Positions 59,801 to 64,000 of a stretch of 64,000 nt of DNA are shown in pieces. The translations under genes and the position numbers were made by a program. The notes beneath the pieces are model-generated. The model ran no database searches. It was not told the DNA's origin and saw nothing but the letters and a program-made list of their open reading frames with translations. This DNA comes from Nostoc commune NIES-4072. GTDB taxonomy: Bacteria; Cyanobacteriota; Cyanobacteriia; Cyanobacteriales; Nostocaceae. The DNA lies in contig NZ_BDUD01000001.1 in the NCBI RefSeq assembly GCF_003113895.1, forward strand, positions 3,498,308 through 3,562,307. The letters are read 5' to 3'. Position 1 is the stretch's first letter. The number at the start of each line of letters is the position of its first letter.

Positions 59801-62800
59801 GGAATCGGGCCTAAATCCCTGTTCAGAAAGCCAATTCCTGAATCTATGAACCTACCAACACCGCTAGTTGCTACAGGCTCTGTGCCTTTATTCTCCTGCC
59901 CAGGCTTGGGTTTTTCAAATGCTTTCTTAGATTCCTCCGCCGCTCGACGAGCGGCATCAGCCGCCTTGCTAAAGGATTGCACTAACTCGGTATTAACTGC
60001 TTGATTGAGCAAATTAATCACTTCCAAGACGGCGAAAATACCAGCCGTTAGCTTGACTGAGAACGAGTTATTAATGGTCTGACCTAGAGCCTGCATCCCA
60101 CCGCTCAAAGTACCAGTGGCTAGCTTAGTGGCAATCAACTGAGCAATCACGGCTTGTAATGCGCCAACCATCTTCACTGACAATGTGACCGTCACACTAA
60201 GCAGGATAAATCCTAATTCTTTAGCAACAGACGCAACACCCTTAAGAATTACAGATAAGCCGTTTAACCCCGCAGTAGCAGCTGGTGCAACGCCCTCACC
60301 AATACCCTGTTGCAAGCTCAAAAATGCGTTCTGTACGCCAAATATAGCGCTTTGAGCATTGCCAGAAGCATCTTTCGCTGCATCTCCGAATTCTGCTTGC
60401 AACTGTTTAGCAAATTTAGGCAGAAAGTCTTGGGAGAGGATTTGCCCAGTATCTAGCAGGCGCGTGAACTCCACTTCTGTCAGCCCCATTGCCCGCGCCG
60501 CAATGCCCATCGCACCTGGCAAGCGTTCACCAAGTTGTTGACGCAATTCTTCAGATGATACCTTGCCCTTAGAAATCATCTGGCTCAACGCGAGAATCGT
60601 ACCTTGGGTATCTTCCGCCGACAAACTCAATACCGTACTAGCTTGCGAGATCCCTAAGAATATCTCACGGGTTCCTTTACCTTCTAGCGCAGAATTTCTG
60701 GCAGATGCTGCTAATGAAGTGAAACCTTCGGCGGAGGCTTTGAGGGGGACTTTCAAATCATCAACCGTCTTTCTCACAAATGCCAGATTTTGAGCGCCCC
60801 CGGCAGTTCCCCCTGATGCGAAGTTGAGGGCGGTTTTGAGGCGATCGAGTTCAACGAATGCTTTAAAGGCATCTGTGGCGAGGTTGGTAAAAAATCCTTG
60901 TAGGAAATTGGAAACCTGGAAGGCAAAGATTCCCTTCAGGAGAGTGAAAACATTTGGCAGCATCTGCCTAAACTTATCAGCACCACCCAAAATCACATCA
61001 AAAGGATTTCTTGCTGGAGGATCTTCGCCGAGAAGCTTGAGGTTTTCTCTAATTAGGGCATTTTGCCGCTCCAATTCTTTGATATTTTGCTGTTTGGATG
61101 CTTCCGATCCGCCAGCGATGCCAGCACGCAAATTTTTGGCAACTGGTTCGAGTTCTTTACCGTTTTTAATATTGAGTTGAATTCCTGCAAGTCGCTGCTT
61201 ATCTGCGTCAATCCTACCTGTCAAGTCCTCGGCTTTCCCACTTAATCGCTGTAAATCTCCAGATGTCAACTTGGGATCTTTGCCTGATTGAGCGCGTTTA
61301 ATTTGATTGAGTACCGCGTTTAACCGTCGCTCATTTTGCTGAATTTGCTTTTGAATAAGTTGGGCTTCTTTCTCAGTCGCCTTACCCAACGCAATTTGAG
61401 CATCAACATCAGCTAATAAAACTTGAGCTTGTTGCCCTAAATATTCGGCTTGCTTGGTAAGCGCACTCAATCGAGCCAGTCTAAATTCTTTACCAAGTCC
61501 TTTAAAGAATGATTGCTGGGGAAGCTTGGGCAGATCCTTTTCAACCCTTGGGGCTTCAGTTTCAATGGTGGGTGCATCAATATTGCCACCATAGCCGCGT
61601 TGAATTTTCCTTAAAACGCGACGGGTTTTGCGTTGCCCTAGCGCCTCATCAAAACCAATTCCTGCTTCAATCTCACTTACTTTGGTGTTGGTATTTTGCT
61701 CGACTTGCTTTAGTGCAGCTTCCGCACGTAGGGTACTACGCCCTGCGTTTTTTTGAAGTTCTTTAAGATTTTTTTGAGCTTGTTTTTCGGCGATTCTTGC
61801 AAGCGATCGCATTTGTTTAAGAGCATCGTCAACCCCAATTGATTGAGATTCTAATTTTTGCGCTAACTCTCGCAATAGTTGATTTTGGTATTCATCAAAT
61901 TGAGGCATAAATGATTCCAGCTTTTTGATAAGCTGGTTCATTCTCTTGATTTCTTTGTCAGGATTTGCAATGCCCGTGGCTATTTTTTTGCGCCTGGATA
62001 TTACAGATTTAAGCCTGGTTAGCTCTTTCTCGATTTCTGGATCTTCAACAGCGAATAGCTCAAAGCCAGAAACGCCTTGCTTATCTGTTGCAACTGCTTT
62101 TGAAGTTGGTAATTGAGAATTCTGTAACTGTCTTATGGCAGGTGAGTAAGTTCTGTATTGGCGCTCAATAGTACCTTTGAATTGCCCTAGCTTCTTTCGC
62201 GTTTCACTTGATAAATCTGTGCGCTTGAGTTGTTCGCTAACAAGAGCGATTTGTTGATCGATGTTCGTCAACGTGCTGCCAGCCAACTCTTGATTAGTGA
62301 CTTTGCGATCGCGTGCTGGGCCTTTAAAAGATTGCTTGAGATTAGCGGTAATGGTTGCCTGTGCAGTTTGAACTTGCTTGAGCAATTCAGCCTCGGTTGG
62401 CACGTCGCCAGATTTCACGCCAGATTGCAAACCCTGTTGAATACTTTTGAATACCTGCTCGAAGTAGCGCTCGGCAAATACATAAGCATCCTCTTCCAGG
62501 GATTTCACCACTTCAACATCGCCAGATGTAGCGCCCAGCGCTCCTTTTTTGAAGAAATCTGCACTAGCCTGAATCTTGCTGCCGAGTTGTTGTTGCTCTT
62601 GGGGAGTGCCTTTGATTAGCTGAAATTCTGGGTTACCTGATTGACTTATTGTCCTTTGTCCAAATCCGGTTTGCATCGCGTGACGAAGCTCATGCACCAG
62701 AGTCTTAATGACATCGGGAGAGATTATACCTTTACTTAACTCGTCGTAGCGACTTGATGGGAGGGTAACTGCGTTATCGACACTATTGTATTTTCCTGTG

Positions 62801-64000
62801 AATCCGGCTTTTTCTGGGCCGCGTACCAACTGAGGGATTTTGTTGGCAGGGATTTTAACTCCAGCTAACTGTTGAAATTGAGCAAGTACATCTTGAAAGA
62901 TTTGTAGTGCAGGAGTTACAGCAATAGCGGGTTGTTTAACTAAGTCCTCAACTTGAGTGGTTTGCTTTGCTGCGACATTTCTGGGTTTTGCCTTCACCCT
63001 AGTCGTCCGTGCTTGTACCTCTTGGGGTGCGTCTAAAAGCCTTTGGGCTAAAGCTGTACGCTCCTGCTCTAGCGAGTCCTTTAGCCGTTTACGCTCCTGA
63101 ATAAATTCACCAGCCGATTCCTGTTTTATCTTCAGGTTTTCAGAAATATTGGTTTTATAGGCTGATATTTCTTGGCTTGCTGAATTCGCTCTTAATCCAG
63201 CCTTTTTGCTCTCCAGTAATGAGTTTTTAGCCCCAGCATCATCGCCAGATTGCAAAGCCGCGATCGCTTCTGCCTTTAGCCTCGCTTCCTCTTGCTTATA
63301 GGCTTTTAGTCTAGTTCGCGCTTCCTTGATATTTTCCTGCTGAATTTTGATGTTGCCATCAAGCCTAGTAACTATGCCGTTTGCCCTAACAGATGACTCT
63401 TTGAGGGCGAATTCCGTCTCATCGACTTTTCTGGTGTCGGCTCCTGCCATTCTTAACTTACCAACGGCACCAGAAGTTTCCCCCAGTAATCCAGCTATCT
63501 GCTGTTGCAAAAATTGCTCTGCTTTTTTGGCCTCAACAAGTGCGCTGGATGCCTGAGCAATTTGCAGGTCAATTTCTTCAACAGCTTGCTTAATTTCTTC
63601 GGTTTCTGTCCCTACGTTGGTAAGCAGTTCTCTATCCGCTTGTAGAGAACTTAATTGCGATGACTTTGACTTTACTTCCTGTTGATATTGAGGGAGAATT
63701 TCTTGCTTAATTTTTTGGGCTTGCTGTTGTCTTTGAGGTGCGTTAGCGATCGCTGTTTGCAACTCAATCCCAAGTTCTTGCTGAGATAATTTTTGCAGCT
63801 GCTGCTGTCGCTGTCGGTTTTGCTGTTTACCAGCAGTCGATGCAATCAATTGCTCAGACTCACCTACAATACTGGTAATTTGTCCAGCTAAGTCCTGCTT
63901 CAGCTTTTGTAGTGGTGGGCTTTTGAGAATAGCTGAGGCTATTTTTCCGCCAACTGTATTACCTAATTTAGGGATAGCTGAGGTGACTAGCTTCTCTCCT
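56827..64000 (-). CDS. Giant tape measure protein with an embedded zincin-like motif (5' end outside window)
   Basis: At least 2,390 codons, open to the right edge (the upstream part reads LKSPPLQKLKQDLAGQITSI), so the true start is beyond 64,000. It is mostly coiled coil rich in Lys, Gln, Glu and Ala. A tape-measure N-domain signature is at about 60,840-60,250 (LNFASGGTAGGAQNLAFVRK, SEELRQQLGERLPGAMGIAA, LGLTEVEFTRLL-like). Hydrophobic segments follow (ELGFILLSVTVTLSVKMVGA). Earlier in the chain, at about 62,700-62,460, TLVHELRHAMQTGFG and LEEDAYVFAERYF give an HExxH plus downstream Glu, as in zinc metallopeptidases. At about 1.5 A per residue the tail would exceed 350 nm. Confidence 0.88.
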   Translation of the reverse strand, partial: GEKLVTSAIPKLGNTVGGKIASAILKSPPLQKLKQDLAGQITSIVGESEQLIASTAGKQQNRQRQQQLQKLSQQELGIELQTAIANAPQRQQQAQKIKQEILPQYQQEVKSKSSQLSSLQADRELLTNVGTETEEIKQAVEEIDLQIAQASSALVEAKKAEQFLQQQIAGLLGETSGAVGKLRMAGADTRKVDETEFALKESSVRANGIVTRLDGNIKIQQENIKEARTRLKAYKQEEARLKAEAIAALQSGDDAGAKNSLLESKKAGLRANSASQEISAYKTNISENLKIKQESAGEFIQERKRLKDSLEQERTALAQRLLDAPQEVQARTTRVKAKPRNVAAKQTTQVEDLVKQPAIAVTPALQIFQDVLAQFQQLAGVKIPANKIPQLVRGPEKAGFTGKYNSVDNAVTLPSSRYDELSKGIISPDVIKTLVHELRHAMQTGFGQRTISQSGNPEFQLIKGTPQEQQQLGSKIQASADFFKKGALGATSGDVEVVKSLEEDAYVFAERYFEQVFKSIQQGLQSGVKSGDVPTEAELLKQVQTAQATITANLKQSFKGPARDRKVTNQELAGSTLTNIDQQIALVSEQLKRTDLSSETRKKLGQFKGTIERQYRTYSPAIRQLQNSQLPTSKAVATDKQGVSGFELFAVEDPEIEKELTRLKSVISRRKKIATGIANPDKEIKRMNQLIKKLESFMPQFDEYQNQLLRELAQKLESQSIGVDDALKQMRSLARIAEKQAQKNLKELQKNAGRSTLRAEAALKQVEQNTNTKVSEIEAGIGFDEALGQRKTRRVLRKIQRGYGGNIDAPTIETEAPRVEKDLPKLPQQSFFKGLGKEFRLARLSALTKQAEYLGQQAQVLLADVDAQIALGKATEKEAQLIQKQIQQNERRLNAVLNQIKRAQSGKDPKLTSGDLQRLSGKAEDLTGRIDADKQRLAGIQLNIKNGKELEPVAKNLRAGIAGGSEASKQQNIKELERQNALIRENLKLLGEDPPARNPFDVILGGADKFRQMLPNVFTLLKGIFAFQVSNFLQGFFTNLATDAFKAFVELDRLKTALNFASGGTAGGAQNLAFVRKTVDDLKVPLKASAEGFTSLAASARNSALEGKGTREIFLGISQASTVLSLSAEDTQGTILALSQMISKGKVSSEELRQQLGERLPGAMGIAARAMGLTEVEFTRLLDTGQILSQDFLPKFAKQLQAEFGDAAKDASGNAQSAIFGVQNAFLSLQQGIGEGVAPAATAGLNGLSVILKGVASVAKELGFILLSVTVTLSVKMVGALQAVIAQLIATKLATGTLSGGMQALGQTINNSFSVKLTAGIFAVLEVINLLNQAVNTELVQSFSKAADAARRAAEESKKAFEKPKPGQENKGTEPVATSGVGRFIDSGIGFLNRDLGPIPGGIFGKKIKTYGQYERDNTANSIEQQGLSNTEALAEGRYRLTEFKTGTGEGGKLRGIDAQLKAAEEQRAILQAQIKRDFVDKGQAVPVESKRQLDSQNLKITALNDQRSDAAKPLTLELNRTTQKINSIKSQLEQLNNPDNIAALGGEAAADKQRQNLKLQLEPLKQFKAEMETALGSLRIDPILAFTQSLRKLNLALAEGQEKNKEKLSGQKLANSTEAIAGFSSNKLAGRKLTFLNANDEYNAAVADEKNYAIQDKAYNESVNRPEFQSTLKRLGVSPDASIAKIDDVLKNTTDEADKGILEKLKSGRESKVKFAEAKQTTVDSFAKLQQTIQDTSLYLLDDSAANSRARIQKDENDKISFLKGAQAVRLISEEMVNEKIARIQLSSSQSQKKNIVDQLTTLRAYHNEGKVSAEEFAKRQRDLSTELTATERQEAENRLAVQQAVQARRLKDIEFANKKAESAIALSSMNATAKNKEKLLASGLTPQAQDQFALSQNQIDQKAAGDRIVLVKNRIAQNKQLYKDGLRDAREFASEQYSLNVELASANRELIDLKITGEEKYRETVEHSIQRIMQAEENRFKKQTSQLDESKTKLDLYNQSLERTNRLEQSRQSLSKALSDAALVPAENQKTDTDDAQSLVDKLKDPNVKRRTKRAIREQLRGMDYQVNSNTKPEEIELQIKEKRIEAEKVIANIKQMALEKEQEFQRKSLENDLKRQKIAAQIALYEAQSAQLSAQKAKNEAEGALKIAISKKDPLAIETAQTNLDIANKQIDLSNQRVDSALSYLNDQPEIAANSTAEQKATQGAQTESLKYGEKRRERQSALDLVEAGEKARRPISLSSAEAKVESTNPQMALPQKIDINQMPKLELKPGESIFDAYQRQREGMKLPTQGAELPSNKADIPPMDKTAANLNSATIQPRESAGGNQFVEALKMANQGIEQRLDALNSAIMTLANTPRSLSISSPNPIDDAADFMNRIGRGQVMAAGV

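Overview
The window looks like a piece of a filamentous, heterocyst-type cyanobacterial chromosome (Nostoc/Anabaena group). The basis is the frequent HIP1 octamer GCGATCGC, heptanucleotide tandem repeats (GGGCATT, AGTTAGG, CAGTTAT types), small palindromic repeats in and between genes, and a phylloquinone (men) gene set typical of oxygenic phototrophs.

Region 1 (1-25,560) is host chromosome. It carries a gamma-class carbonic anhydrase-like protein, a TIGR02652-type conserved protein, a glyoxalase-fold protein, an M16 zinc peptidase, a Uma2-family protein, an N-terminally shortened cupredoxin, methionine aminopeptidase, an amidase, a Crp/Fnr regulator and the men cluster: menA-menC-menE on the minus strand, menF divergent, and a DHNA-CoA thioesterase convergent. 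It then carries proA, an M48 membrane peptidase, a GluR0-like receptor channel, mazG, a DUF2227 protein and tRNA-Val(TAC). Several host genes carry repeat DNA in frame. MITE-like elements, an aldehyde dehydrogenase fragment and other remnants lie between genes.

Region 2 (about 25,560-64,000, running off the right edge) is a prophage or phage-derived island that starts at the tRNA-Val gene with a tyrosine integrase. Its left arm (25.7-42 kb) holds recombination, regulation, partition and replication genes: a Rad52-like annealing protein, a SAP-SWIM protein, two XRE regulators, two ribbon-helix-helix-like proteins, a ParB-like protein, an antirepressor-like protein, a replication-type winged-helix protein and a C5 cytosine methyltransferase split over two reading frames. 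It has been invaded by a complete IS701-family element (38,461-39,821, TTAA target duplication) and by a tnpB remnant with a possible omega-RNA end.

The right arm (42-64 kb) is mostly one long minus-strand structural block. Read in transcription order it gives a giant tape measure protein (5' end outside the window), a tail-end protein, a GH24 lysozyme, a hub-like protein, fibre-like proteins, scaffold, major capsid protein and more fibre-like proteins. The block is interrupted by plus-strand cassettes (54,846-55,154; 56,214-56,698) and by a ferritin-like protein gene between scaffold and fibre genes. The very long tape measure points to a long-tailed siphovirus-like particle. Terminase and portal genes are not visible and would have to lie beyond 64,000 or be missing.

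The most striking unexplained signal is a 14-bp palindrome, TGAAAAATTTTTCA. I find eight exact and four near copies across 26.8-56.8 kb, inside and between genes, and none in the host part. It could be a partition site for the encoded ParB, a stoperator-like repressor site, or another phage-wide control element. Other points of interest are a zincin-type HELRH motif inside the tape measure, a hairpin array at 31.5-31.9 kb, and the split methyltransferase.
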